Source: Lepeophtheirus salmonis (taxonomy: Eukaryota; Arthropoda; Copepoda; Siphonostomatoida; Caligidae). Taken from it: 64,000 bases of DNA. Below, one piece after another: positions 10,961 to 22,401 of the stretch; the stretch's first letter is position 1; each line of letters begins with the position of its first letter. Under the pieces are notes generated by a model that worked only from the letters and a program-made list of their open reading frames with translations, searched no databases and was not told where the DNA came from. The translations under genes were made by a program, and so were the position numbers. The stretch spans positions 868,001 to 932,000 of the forward strand of contig NC_052136.2 in the NCBI RefSeq assembly GCF_016086655.4, read 5' to 3'.

Positions 10961-11380
10961 AAAGTTCATAAAAAGACGGAAGCCATCGTTTTCATCCACC
11001 TTTTTCGATTGTAGACTTCTCCAATTGTACGGAGCTATGTCACTAATTTTTGTATTCTCCTACAACTTGACCTTGGAGTACCTCAATTACATTTGAACCA
11101 TATACTACTGTGTTGTTTTTTATAATGCTCATTATTAAATATAATCAACAAAAACTATTTTTCTGCAAAATAACACTAATTAATTTACCTGTATGACATA
11201 TATAGCATATGAACACTACCTATTAATCATACAATCATTTTTAATTTAATTGAAACATGCAATGGCATATATCAATATATATTTATTTATTTCGACCAGC
11301 GGTAATAAATAAAGCCTATAAAGGTCGAACTTTTTCATAAAATATAAAAATTATCATTCTTAATAATAGGGATGTATTTA

Positions 11381-11783
11381 TTATACAAATATTGAAATAT
11401 AAAAGACAAAAACATAAAAAAATGTGATCGACAGTACTGAGCAAAAAAACCAAGAAAAACAACAACAACAACAACTGTCAGCCTCACTTCCCTGGCGAAA
11501 GCAAAAAGGTACTCTGTTCCAAAGATTAATAGATCTGTAATAAATAACAACTATGCTTAAAAATGTCAATCTGTGGTTTTGGTTGGTAGATGGTGTTTTG
11601 AGTGGAGAGTCTCGTTTTGTGGAACAGATAGCCTTTATTTAGTATCCAGGTTGGGCAAGATAAGTTAATCTTTTTCCTTAAAATTCGGTGGAGTGTAATC
11701 ATATCCTTAATTGCAAGTCTATGAGACAAAATGATGGGGCGTAGTCTTTTGATTTTGCATTTGTAGCTCTCGTTATCTTCCAA
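11381..11783 (-). pseudogene. possible LINE C-terminal remnant
   Basis: Minus-strand text LRPIILSHRLAIKDMITLHR, later STQNTIYQPK, then in another frame YYRSINLWNRVPFCF. This resembles the region after LINE reverse transcriptases that often ends SFFPRTIRLWNSLP. Frames are shifted and no RT catalytic motif is present. An AAC microsatellite (11458-11476) lies inside. Moderate to low confidence. Confidence 0.35.
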
Positions 11784-12104
11784 CGAAGGAGTTCCCTTCG
11801 CGTCCCAAATTTATTTCCTTAGTATTAAAAGGTTGCGAGAGTTGAATTTCAAGTATCCTCTGTCGCTGTCTCCAATTTGGGGATAGAAAGAGAAATTATG
11901 ACGTATGGACAAACTTATACAGGATACCCTAGGTACGATGAACGATTTAAAAATGTATTTTTCGTCGTTTATCCTTCATGAACGATTTTTTTTTGAACGG
12001 TTATCAACAAGCATGATCAATATATTATAGACAAGTGGTAGAAACCGGCAGTTCCAGAAGTAATTAGGCGTCGGCTGAAGTACAGATTTTGCTTTAATAA
12101 TATA

Positions 12105-12375
12105 AAAGATACCTTTGTAAGAGATCCTTCGTTTTACTCCCCGTTTTTCATGAGCACACACACACACGTAACTACTCAATACTTATATCAATTCCTATGA
12201 AGTGTTCCCTCCTGAAGAATGAAAGAATAATAATAAAAGGTTGAGGGGAAAAAATAAAATAATATTTTGGGATGACTCATGTATACTTTAGTCTTTCGAG
12301 CGCTCACTAACAAAAACAAACAAAATTCCTGCTCAAATACCAGCGTTTATATTTTATTCAAATCTTAACATATAT
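12105..12375 (-). repeat. family D repeat, minus-strand copy
   Basis: Contains TTTTTCATGAGCACACACAC (a short CA run), CTACTCAATACTTATATCAA and TTCGAGCGCTCACTAAC. The same text recurs at 21860-22060, and in part at 44170-44340 and 39240-39330. Non-coding. Confidence 0.6.
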
Positions 12376-12479
12376 AGAAAATGCATATGAATTATGATAT
12401 ATACAAAGGACCAATAATAAAAATAGAAACAGTGCTGATTATTTGATGCTAAATGCACACGCTTACAATATCTACAAAA

Positions 12480-12720
12480 ATTCAATTTTTCATTTATTTT
12501 TTCCCAAAAATTTGAAATTTCTTTTCGGAAGTTTTATTAAATTTTTCTATTTTTTTTCTAGAAAATTAATTTTTTCTGAACAGCTATGAGTTTTTGAATT
12601 TTTTTGAGAATAGCCATGGGTTATAGAAATTTATTTTCAAAAAAATTAATTTTTTGTGAATTTTTAAATTTTTTTGTAAATATCAAATTGTATATTTTCA
12701 AATTAATTCAATTGGAAAAA
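12480..12720. repeat. W-rich core repeat, copy 2 (core only)
   Basis: Alternating TTTTTTGAAA and AAATTAATTTT blocks with short islands reading ACAGCTATGAG and AATAGCCATGGG. These match the AGCTATT islands of the other W-rich copies. The terminal C/G-rich ends are not seen. Confidence 0.45.
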
Positions 12721-12784
12721 TCAATATGATGTCCTTTATATTTAATATAGAAAAGTTTTTAATCTTTCACACAGTCTAAACTTT

Positions 12785-13130
12785 TTTTTCACTACGTTGA
12801 TTTGTTTAACCACATTATTTGATGGAAAATAAGTCATTTGAACGTAGTCTTCCAAATCACAAATAAAGCGTAATGGATCAAATAAAAAGTATGATGGAAT
12901 TTAAAAAAATTATTTATTTAGTATTTTATTAAGTTTCTTAAAAATATGTTAATGCGAAGCAATACGTTTTAAACCCGACATTAGTACCTTTAATCTTTAT
13001 TACTGTGCTTTATTCTGTAACTTCTAAAAATTTCATTAAATTTTTGTGATGCTTAAGAAAATTGTGATATTTTATGGAAATATCATACAAGATCTCAGAT
13101 TTTGGTGTAGGTTATAACATAAACTGTAGG
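12785..13130 (+). repeat. family A interspersed repeat, copy 1 (internally shortened)
   Basis: Shares long stretches with copies 2-4: AAAATAAGTCATTT, TAATGGATCAAATAAAAAGT, AAACCCGACATTAG, AAATATCAT and GATTTTGGTGTAGGTTATA. About half the middle of copy 2 is missing. Non-coding. Confidence 0.7.
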
Positions 13131-13164
13131 AAAAAAAAGATATGACATTTATTATTCAAAGCAT

Positions 13165-13315
13165 TAGTAGGCGCCGCTCTTTAGAGTGCCGCTCCGAGCG
13201 CCCCTCAAAATTATTTGAGCGAGAGCGGGAGCGCGCTCATTGTTTTGAATAACGAGCGAGAGCAGGAACGCGCTCGCCATTTTATAAGAGCGAAAATATC
13301 GCTCGAATTTTCGTT
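13165..13315. repeat. GAGCG element, copy 2
   Basis: GAGCGAGAGCGGGAGCGCGC and later GAGCGAGAGCAGGAACGCGC, next to CTCCGAGCGCCCCTC. GAGCGCGCTC is a perfect 10-bp palindrome. It sits just after a family A copy, as copy 3 does. Confidence 0.6.
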
Positions 13316-13779
13316 CAGTTATATAAATTTGTATTACTTTTTTAGTTTTCTGCATCTTATGAGATAACATCGAAAAATCTGAGAGTTAAAGAATAATTTT
13401 AAAGATTACAAAAAAAGACGTTATGTCTCAAGAAAAGCTAGGATATTTTTTTATGCTGTATTTGTAGTTATCTGCTGTCTTCGGTTGACGAGGTTGCCTC
13501 TCATGTGCTGGTCACTCTATGAAGACCCGGACATCAGTTCCCTCAGAAACACTTCCATCTCCTTCGTGTGTGGAAATTATGTTGGAAAATAAATCTTTCT
13601 TTTTTGTAAAACGAATTTTCCCAACTAAAATACGATTTTCTAATATTCTTATGTTGTAAATTGACATAAGATCTCAAAATCTCATGCAAGCCTAAGTTAA
13701 AAAACTTGAGAATCCTGTGTTTAATCTCAAACTAATTATCAGGAAATTGCACAACTCCTCGTAATTATATGTCCCCTAA

Positions 13780-14470
13780 GACAATTTTTAGTTTTTTTCA
13801 ATCCGATACTTCGTTTAACCGCACTATTCGATATAAAAAAAGTCATTTCAAGATAGCTTTCAAAACTATGAATGCAGTGTAATGGATCAAATAAAAAATA
13901 TAATGGACGTTAATGCATTTAAAAATTTTATATTTTGTTAAGTTTTTATGCTATTTAGTTATGCAAAGTACATAAATTTAAACCCGACATTAGCACCTTC
14001 AATCTCTATTACTGCACAATATGAAAGTACTCTGTCTTAATTTTTAACCTCTCCTTTTTTTCCAATAACTATAATTAATGGTATGGAGAGCGTGGTATTC
14101 ATATACTCGAATTTCATATTATAGAATTCAATTGCAGGTATTTAAAAATATCAACTTTTGCACAGTACCGTATTCTATAATTCATTAAAATTTCATTCAA
14201 TTTTCTTGATGTTTAAGAAAGTTGTGTTGTTTTACTGAAATATCATATTTTATTACATCACAGATTTTGGTGTAGGTTATACCATTAACAGATTTAACAC
14301 TACGAAATAATGGTGTGAAATGTCGATGATAAATTGGTCATAACTTCCTTAATATTGAAGCTAGAGACATGATTTTGGTATCAAAATGTCTTTTTTACCA
14401 TTATTTATTAGATAAAACAGGTTTAAAATGGGAAAAAATGAATTGAATTTTTTTGTAACATACATACAGA
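13780..14470 (+). repeat. family A interspersed repeat, copy 2 (most complete)
   Basis: About 690 bp, used here as reference. Signature blocks: CCGCACTATTCGATA, GTAATGGATCAAATAAAAAA, AACCCGACATTAGCACCTTC, ATTAATGGTATGGAGAGCGT, GATTTTGGTGTAGGTTATAC, GATAAATTGGTCATAACTTC. No open frame; nature unknown (possibly a non-autonomous DNA element). Confidence 0.7.
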
Positions 14471-14482
14471 CATAAAGAGTTG

Positions 14483-14610
14483 TCAAGTTCAAATACGAGC
14501 GAAAAATGAGCGCCGCTCATTTTTCATTGAGCGAGAGCGCGCTCACAAAATTATTAATTGAGCGGGAGCGCGATCAGGATTTCTTGAGCGGACTCACGCT
14601 CTGCATTTAT
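14483..14610. repeat. GAGCG element, copy 3
   Basis: GTTGTCAAGTTCAAATACGA, then ATGAGCGCCGCTCATTTTTC and TTGAGCGAGAGCGCGCTCAC. Begins with the same TTGTCAA.TTCAAATAC text as copy 1, so the element has a defined left edge. Confidence 0.6.
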
Positions 14611-14859
14611 TTGATTTTTTGTCTAACATATCTTAAATGTAGATGAAAATTTAGGTAATAAGAATTAATAACTTTTAATATTCTCAAACAATATTTATAT
14701 CCATGCAAGTTAAGGTTGAGAGACTTCTCTACCGAAATTTCATATAATTAAGTGGATTATTTGACTATTTATAATATGTTACAAATATTTTAGAGGTAGG
14801 AATATGGACCCCAATTTAGATAAGCTTCATATCTAATGTCACTTATTCGTATTTATTAG

Positions 14860-14955
14860 TGGTGTACCGAGGCGTACGAATTCTCAAGAATTTGTCTTTT
14901 TTGCAGTATTGGAATTGTCTCAATAATGCCGATTCCACCGATACATATGCATAAT
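14860..14955 (-). repeat. family E repeat (TATCGGTGGAATCGGC), copy 1
   Basis: Read on the minus strand: TATCGGTGGAATCGGCATTA, TTGAG, then CGGTACAC at the far end. It matches 26693-26798 on the plus strand, which has TATCGGTGGAATGGGCGTTA and TATCGGTACAC. Confidence 0.5.
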
Positions 14956-16348
14956 TATTTATATGGATAATATGAATTATTTGAGCTCATTTTTGGAGAC
15001 ACAATTACGGTTACAAATCACCAAAATAGCTAGAATAGACGACGTCTTTCATACAAATTAAAAAAACATAAAAGAATAAAGTTCATAGAAGGGTTATACA
15101 AATTTGTAGGTTTGTAAATACATAAAATAAACTTGAAAATAACAATTTAGAAATAACCACATTTTTAGTGCTCCATACATTTGAATTCTATCATGAGTTG
15201 TGCAAAAAGTTCGTAACGGTAGGAGTTGGGTTAAGCAATTTATTCTGTTAAGTTAAGTAAATTTATCGCTAAATATATATTTCTTGTATGTTAGTTGAAT
15301 AATATTGCTTAGAACAGAACTGAAGTCGAGTACATATTTTTTTGAGTCAAGTTCGAGTCATTAGTATCCCTTCCGGATCTATTAAAAAAGACACGAGTTC
15401 GGACTCGAGCACTGGTGTATACATATTTATATATAAGTTGTATATAAAACTCAGTTAGGAACTGGAGACAGTTCAAGACCATTTGATCTCATGTGGGATG
15501 AAGCAGTAAAATAATAAAAAATAGTATTTGTTAGTAGTGAGGCAGCTGAGGGGCAAAGAGGCCGACTTTAAGTATCTAACAAAGGAGGGGCTCCCTAATA
15601 TGAACCCACCAAAAATTAATTGACTCTAGAGCACAGAGAGTAGTTAATATTTATTAACAAATAATTATCATTGATACATTTATGTATTCTTTTTATATTC
15701 GTAATTAACCAAAACTTCAAATTAAAAAAAAGTAAACCACTTTGGTAATGGAAATAAACAATTTGCATTATGAAATTCTTTCATACGTAATAAGGAATCG
15801 GAATCGTCCAGGTACAGATGGTGTCAGAATGGGCTGAAAATTTGGTATCGGTAACTCCCTAGTATTTATTGATTAGATGTAAGTCATCTAATTGACTTAT
15901 TTGTATTTAATTTCTCAATTTTACTTGCCTCTAAAATATTAATTATTTATTACAACTATTTTTTGTCAATCGGCGCTTTTATTATATCTTAAGAGGGAGA
16001 GAGGGGGTTGTCTAGGGGGGATTTTGTCCTAGGAGGGTTAGGTTCAAGTGCTGCTTTGTCCAAGTAAAAAAATTATATGTGTTGATTCAAAAGTTATTCC
16101 TTAATTTTATAATTATAGAGTACATTTTAGAAAATGAACCCATAAACCTATGAGTACGCTACGGCCCGAGTCTAATTCAATAGACACACCCTGATATATT
16201 GACTTATAAAATATATTTTTTTTCAAAGTACATCCAATGTCCATTTAATAAAAGCCTTTCTGCATAAATAGAATGTCCCTCCATTACCTTGAATGGGAAA
16301 TTCGCTCGATGGGAATACGATAAATAAGTATTAGAATCATTAAAAGTA
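14956..16348. other. AT-rich stretch without a recognisable gene
   Basis: No domain-bearing frame. Contains a degenerate GAGTTCGAGTC-like patch (~15340-15400) and a GAATCGGAATCG patch (~15793), which are reminiscent of family E. Nothing else is interpretable. Confidence 0.4.
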
Positions 16349-16350
16349 TA

Positions 16351-16880
16351 CAGGGCGTTAAGATGAAATCGGTGCTTGCATGAGTCAGCAATTTTGAATC
16401 CTACAGCAGTCAGATGGCGTCTCTTTTTTTGTCGGCAGAAACATCGTTGTATGAACAATCTTTAGTGAAGTTTTGGGCATTATGGCGACAGCTCCTCCAG
16501 AAATAAAGAAGATTGAATTTACAGAAGAGGAACGGTGTTGCGCCGTGACAATGATATTTGCCCACAACAACAGGGAATTTCAAATCGGAAAGTCTCAAAT
16601 GTGCTTCGTGTCCCAATCCGGATCATGCAAAAAAATTTGTAAGGATCTTCTGGAGAAAAATGATTAATGCCAAGGAACTACCTCGTCAACGCCTGCTCCT
16701 AATTTCAGGCCCAGATCCAGGAAGTGATTGATGTTGAATGCAGATACTTCAAATGAGCTCTTTTTCAACATTTATATGTATGCTTCAAGCCAATTTTCTA
16801 AATAAATCCCCTGAAAAATAGGACTTTAGTAACAATTTAAAGATTTTTGAGAAATACACCAATTTGATCTTAGCGCCCTG
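16351..16880 (+). mobile_element. non-autonomous mariner/Tc1 derivative with intact inverted repeats
   Basis: Left end CAGGGCGTTAAGATGAAATC and right end, read inward, CAGGGCGCTAAGATCAAATT: 21 of the first 24 bases match, and TA flanks both sides (16349-16350, 16881-16882). Inside, an ATG at 16482 starts MATAPPEIKKIEFTEEERCC and continues to KICKDLLEKND (stop at 16665-16667), an HTH-like transposase N-terminus with apparent shifts. A C-terminal-like scrap follows (IQEVIDVECRYFK, ~16708-16752). The catalytic core is absent; 530 bp against about 1.3 kb for a complete mariner. Confidence 0.6.
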
Positions 16881-16882
16881 TA

Positions 16883-19800
16883 TGATTATAACAACTAAAT
16901 CGATTAAGAAGGTCATTCAGATCATTTCACTCGAATCTAAATGCTCCACTGCCAATAAATGTTGAATAGTTTGGTGGATCTCCCATTTCCAAGACCTTTC
17001 TGTTTTGCTCAGAAGGTATAGGTGTATAAATTTGGAAGTGGAACAAATCTTTTCTTGAAAAACTTTCGTGATACTATTACAAGTCACTCATCACAGAGAT
17101 ATCTTTCATAACAGTCTTGATTGAAATGGATGTTGTAGATGCGAGATGTTTTTATATTGAACTTGTCTTTTCTTTCACAGGCCTTAACTCAATTTTGGAT
17201 CAATGCAGGATCTTTTGGAATATTGTGATCGGATGTATCAGAGGGTGATGGACAAGAGGCCACGGCACATCTAACACTGCTATGACGTCGTTTCTTACAG
17301 TGGAAACTAGTATATCAAGTCTTATGAATAAATCTAAATCTCTGTTTTCCCATTTCTCTAGACAATAATATTTAAAAAACCATTTTTCTGGCATTAATTA
17401 ACCTACGGAATTATCCCATTGTTTGCTCGCCGAAAATGGATTTTTACACGAGAAGGAAATTGTAGAAGTAGATGCCGGTACGATGCAGACAAGACTCTAG
17501 AAGTAGCAGGGAGAGTAATGGAGGCCACAAAAGTGCATACAAAAGACACAGCAGATTTGGGTGCTGATGTAAACACTCATGGCTTTCCCATGTTAGAGGC
17601 CAAATTTAGGTTTTGATTTTGTTGAGTGAAAGGGGTCTATAAACTCTCAACCCACGTTTTAAAAAAAAGGAGATTATAAGGTTTGGAGAAGAATAAATAT
17701 TCAAGCACCGATCGCTGAAGAGTCCTTCTCTCAACTTTTATATTATTGTTAATAAGATTAAAGGAGGGATTGTTGGTGAAATAACTATAATTATATTTAT
17801 TACTAGCGCGAACACGCTATTTTAAAGATAGCTAATGAAAAATATTTTATTTATATTTAGCTTGTTTATTTTAACATTCTAAACTTAAACGATCTACTTT
17901 AAACTATAAATATTTAAAAGGTAAATTTCTATTGTAAAACCTCCTTATACACAACATTTTGTTGTTTTATATTCATTTAATGTAAATATAATCAAACCTG
18001 CTTAGTTTTAGGTAAATATAAAGCATTTTTTTTTTCAAATGTTCGACCTTGCCATTAATTTATTATCATTACCATTTTTAACTTAATTGGGAACTCTTTT
18101 CTTATAACTGAAAATGGAAACTCATCGCCATCAGAAGTAAGGGTGATTCTTGGAATAAATACAATTATTATATAAGATGTCCCTTCTTCAACCATAATGA
18201 AGATATATACTAAGGCTAACTCACTAATTCTCTTCTTGCTACACCTTTACCTAATCCTCTTTTTTAATTTGTATTTAATAAACGTTTTCCTTTTTTTTTT
18301 TGTTATTACAATAATTTGTATTTTGGAGTTTTTTTTGTTTGTTTTTTTGTGGTGTATTTTTGAATCGACAATCCTTATCCTTAAAAAAACTTTGAAATAC
18401 TAGGAATCGATCTTGTTTTATGAAAAAAATCAACTTATTATCAAAAACCAAACTTTCCTTGGTATTTGTGTCTATATCTGTCTCCATTTTTGAAATAAAT
18501 GCGTTTTTATAATTGTTTTTACAAGGAAGACGTACATCAGACTCACACACATAAGTTATTTTAATACTATGTAGGATTATATCACTATAAGATCTCTCAT
18601 TTGGTCTTTAGGTATAATTTTTTTAGATGAATTGCAGTTACATCACTAATGATTGACTTATTAAGTTAGTTAGTTGTTTTTCTTGTGTTAAAGTTCTCAA
18701 ATCCAGTATTTATATTTATAATTGTTTCTAATACCAATTCTTAATTAAATAATTGTTATGTAAATTTATCAATAGTGAAACAATTATGTTTCCCTTCTGT
18801 ATTTGTTATTTTTTGTATATCAATTGAAATTAGTCGACTATTTAAAGTTATTAAAACGTTCATAGATTTTTTTAAAAGTATTAGTATATTTTTGTGGGTT
18901 CTACTAAATTATTTCATAAAATTATATCTAAAAGTATTCTTGGGTGAGAAAACGGGGGTTTATATCCCTTTATTTCAAGACAATCTGTGTTTGTCATAAC
19001 TTAAATAGAAGGTTGTGCCCTTATCAGCCTAGTAGTTCTAGCAGTTCCGTTTCTTGATCCACTGGAACCGGAAGCAACAAAGTTGAACAGAAACCGTAAT
19101 ATATTACTTATTGGTCTCGGTTCTAATGCTTATTTCCGTTTTTTCGTATTTTTTGCCTCCCCTCATGGCCCACACATTGAAAACCATTGTCTTAAGCAAC
19201 CTTAGTTTTTGGGGCCCCTGCTGGAACTTGGGGTACTATCCACTCTGCGTATAAGGTAACTTCGGTCTAGTTTGTATCTAATATTATTTCCTGGGCCCGA
19301 ATTTTCTAGCGACGCCCTATGTTTTAAGTGCCTTTTACCAAATTGAGCCTGTATAAAAAAGAACCGATACCAGAACCTGTACCAGGCACAACTTTGCGAT
19401 GTATAATTAAATTTTTCCTTTTGGTGTAAGTTCTTGTAGATAATCTAGGGTAATGAAGACGGCTGGGGACCATGGCTGAAATATAAGTCTGTATTTATTG
19501 GATAAACAAATATACTTTCCGTTAATTATATATTTTAATTAATTTAATTTAGGATTGTTTTAGTCATTGATACTTGAAAAAACATTTACAACTCTTTCTT
19601 ACGGGATGCAAGAATCAGTTTTCAAAGAAGATAGTTATATATATCACTTATTAGAATCACCGTTATACATAATTATGATTAAAAAATCTCCTTGACGACG
19701 CCTAAAATTATCATTTCATGTAAAAAGCCAAGAGGGTTGTTTGATATTTTTGCTGGACTGTGTAGAGTTCTAGCTCCAACACTGTTCATGTATTTGAAAA

Positions 19801-20095
19801 AATCTGACTAAATAGAAATTGATATTATTATACAATTTTTGTCCTATACATGTGAACCATGACAATAGTAACAGGGTAGTTTATTAATTCGTCATGGAAC
19901 GATTTACAAAAATTTCCCGAAGCCGATGTCATTTTAGTAAAAATTCCCGATAACGCTTACATTTAATAATGGAAGGCAATTCTTCTCCCCGGTGAGCTTT
20001 CTCCTAGGGCGAGTAATCCCACAGGTCACGGCAAAATTTCCAAAGGCGAGCTTTCCTAGATCCCTTTATAAAACTTATTCCCCTAAAATAACAAT
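16883..20095. other. AT-rich stretch without a recognisable gene
   Basis: Short frames only. 17419-17616 is open on the plus strand and 17200-17394 on the minus, both without a domain I know. 19160-19190 (GGCCCACACATTGAAAACC) resembles the end text of hAT elements, but no partner end was found. Confidence 0.4.
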
Positions 20096-20099
20096 ATCT

Positions 20100-20260
20100 G
20101 AACCGACCGCATGAGTTTAGAACACATTTTTTCACGTTTATATAGTGTTTTATTTGTTTTTTTCTCAGTTTTCGAGCATTTTTTATCATAAATTATTTAA
20201 TTACAATATTTATAAAATTATATGATTCAATTAACCAATTCCGATTTATTGTCCCATCAT
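20100..20260 (-). repeat. family G repeat, copy 1
   Basis: On the minus strand, an AT leader is followed by TTTATGATAAAAAATGCTCG, then AAAACT.AGAA.AAA. The same text is on the plus strand at 39775-39860. In both, an ATG opens MIKNARKLR. In this copy the frame runs 61 codons (20189 to 20004). Function unknown. Confidence 0.45.
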
Positions 20261-21640
20261 TCATGTTCATATTAAATTTTTCAATAATTTTCTGTTTGTT
20301 TTCCCCCCCACATATACCTATGTATTTATGGTATCGATGATAAATTATATATATGCTATGATTCAAGAAGTAATTTGTATCTCAGCATATACGCTCCCGG
20401 TAGGGCCATAGGGAAGGACAATCTTTTTGGAAATAGCTAATATTAATCTGACTCAGACATAGGCTATAAAAGTTAAAAAATAATAATATTATCAAATTCC
20501 TGACGACTGCCAAGAGGGAACACGATAGCATTGCAAAACAGTTAATATATTGTATCACCAATATTTTAACCCGGATATTAACTATGAATCATGGAATCAA
20601 TTCATATGATTTGAGTGTTGAGGTTTACCGTTGTGCCGTGATTATGTACCTATATCTTTGATCCTTTCACTACAAATATGAGAATTGCAGAAAAAGTCAT
20701 TTTTGCATTGTAAGGTCATTTGAGGGAGTTGATTTTCTCTAAATTGATTTAACAGTGGATAAAACAATACAAATAGATATATTCCATTTCAAAAGCTATT
20801 TTTCAAATAGTTTTTGATGGCTGAAACTTTTTTAAAATATTTTTTTCAGTCAAAAATAACAGACAATCAAATTAACAAACCACCTAAAAATAAGACGCCC
20901 TAACACACACGTGAAGATAATTGTATAAAATCTTGTTTGCATTCTATTTTTATAATTTATATTTACAAATACAGAAATTAATATCAATCGATAAGGGAGA
21001 AATTCCTGCCGAACGTTATTTTTGTTTGTTTGTCTTGAACATTGCCTTATTTCGATTCACTCTTTAAGAAGGTGATTGCCTTGAAATATCCTTGTTGCTG
21101 ATGTTCAATGTCCCATCCAAGGATTGGACTTTTTGATTTTTTTTAAAGTTTGAAATTAACTGTGAAATAATAATTATATTTAAGTATTATAATAGTAAAT
21201 GTTATTCCAACTTTAAACCTCAAACTGCGAATATTTTCTTATCGATTTAATCGGGTTATTTTATTTATTAACCATTTAAAAGAAATCGTTTTGAAATTAT
21301 GTTTTTCTTCAATTAGTAAGGGTCCAAAATCCTCCAAGTAGTAGGAAGGTGATTAATTGCCACAAAGAAACGAGTTGGTTTACATATAAAATAAAAAAAT
21401 ACACATAAGCTTTAAGCGTATAAGATTATAAGATAATTTACTCCCGAGTCACAGGGACGGAAACACAAGTGAAGTGTCGAATCGAACACAGCACAATCTA
21501 TGATATTAAGATATATTATGAAAAATATATTATATTCATAAATGCATGCAGACTTTCATGGAAATAAATCTCCATCTTGAGATAAAACTCTAGTACAACC
21601 CTTGATGCAAGTAGAGATTGCAATATATATATTCATGGCC
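20261..21640. other. AT-rich stretch without a recognisable gene
   Basis: No coding signal or repeated text that I could match within the window. Confidence 0.4.
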
Positions 21641-21717
21641 ATTTGAAAAGAAATGGACTGCATATGAATTCCAATAATTCTTTGCAACGGGCCGTAGCAG
21701 AAGTAATTCTGTTATTA

Positions 21718-21845
21718 TTCAAGGCAAAACAGTTTAAAGCAAAAACGGGAGAAGGCGAAAATGTCACAAGGCAAAAGCATTACAAGGCAAAACGTCACAA
21801 GGCGGATTACAAGGTTAAATACAAAAATTATCAAGGTGAATACTC
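21718..21845. repeat. minisatellite of AAGGCAAAA-type units
   Basis: Six to eight imperfect units around AAGGCAAAACGTCACAAGGC. Unit wording matches the arms of the foldback element at 46.93-47.70 kb, so this may be a single surviving arm. The small open frame across it (21643-21849) is a by-product of the repeat. Confidence 0.55.
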
Positions 21846-21859
21846 CTGACATGATAGAA

Positions 21860-22060
21860 GATAACTCCTCACAAATCCTTAGTATTACTCTACATTTTTC
21901 ATGAGCACACTCACACGTAGCTACTCAATATTTATATGTATTCATATAAATGTTATTTTCTCTTGAATTAAAGAATAATAATAAGAAATTGAGAAAAAAA
22001 TAAATGACTGACGAGTACTTTATTTGCTAGAGCGTTCACTAACAGAAACAGCTCTCATTA
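21860..22060 (-). repeat. family D repeat, minus-strand copy
   Basis: TTTTTCATGAGCACACTCAC, GTAGCTACTCAATATTTATA, AAAGAATAATAATAAGAAAT and TAGAGCGTTCACTAACA match 12105-12375 in order and orientation. Confidence 0.6.
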
Positions 22061-22097
22061 TATACATTACTCGAGGTTACATTCAGATGCCTCCAAT

Positions 22098-22345
22098 ATT
22101 TCATCAATACGACTATATTGTTATTTCTGAGATCGAAAATATGTATATGATATACACGAGGGATCACTATATAAAATGCCCCCTGTATACAAAGTCAATA
22201 CTACATGCATTACGCCAACGAAATTTCATTAATATGACTACATTAATATTTCTTAATCAAAATATGTTTCTGATAAACATTTGGGAGCACTATCAACAGT
22301 TCATCCTGTATACACGCTCTATGCTACATAATGAACGACTGCATG
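22098..22345. repeat. two tandem 125-bp units
   Basis: ATTTCATCAATACGACTATA (22098) and ATTTCATTAATATGACTACA (22223) begin two units 125 bp apart. Both continue through a TATT.CT...ATCAAAATATG-like centre to CTGTATACA..., AATACTACAT / TATGCTACAT. They explain the 125-codon open frame at 22024-22401, which has no known domain. Confidence 0.55.
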
Positions 22346-22401
22346 ATCTACATTTACAGTATTGTTATGCCTTAGATAAAAAATACTTCCATTTGGTTTG
22401 A

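Noticed and set aside
22024..22401. 125-codon plus-strand frame
   Set aside because: Explained by two tandem 125-bp units; the second repeat is in a different frame relation and no domain is seen.
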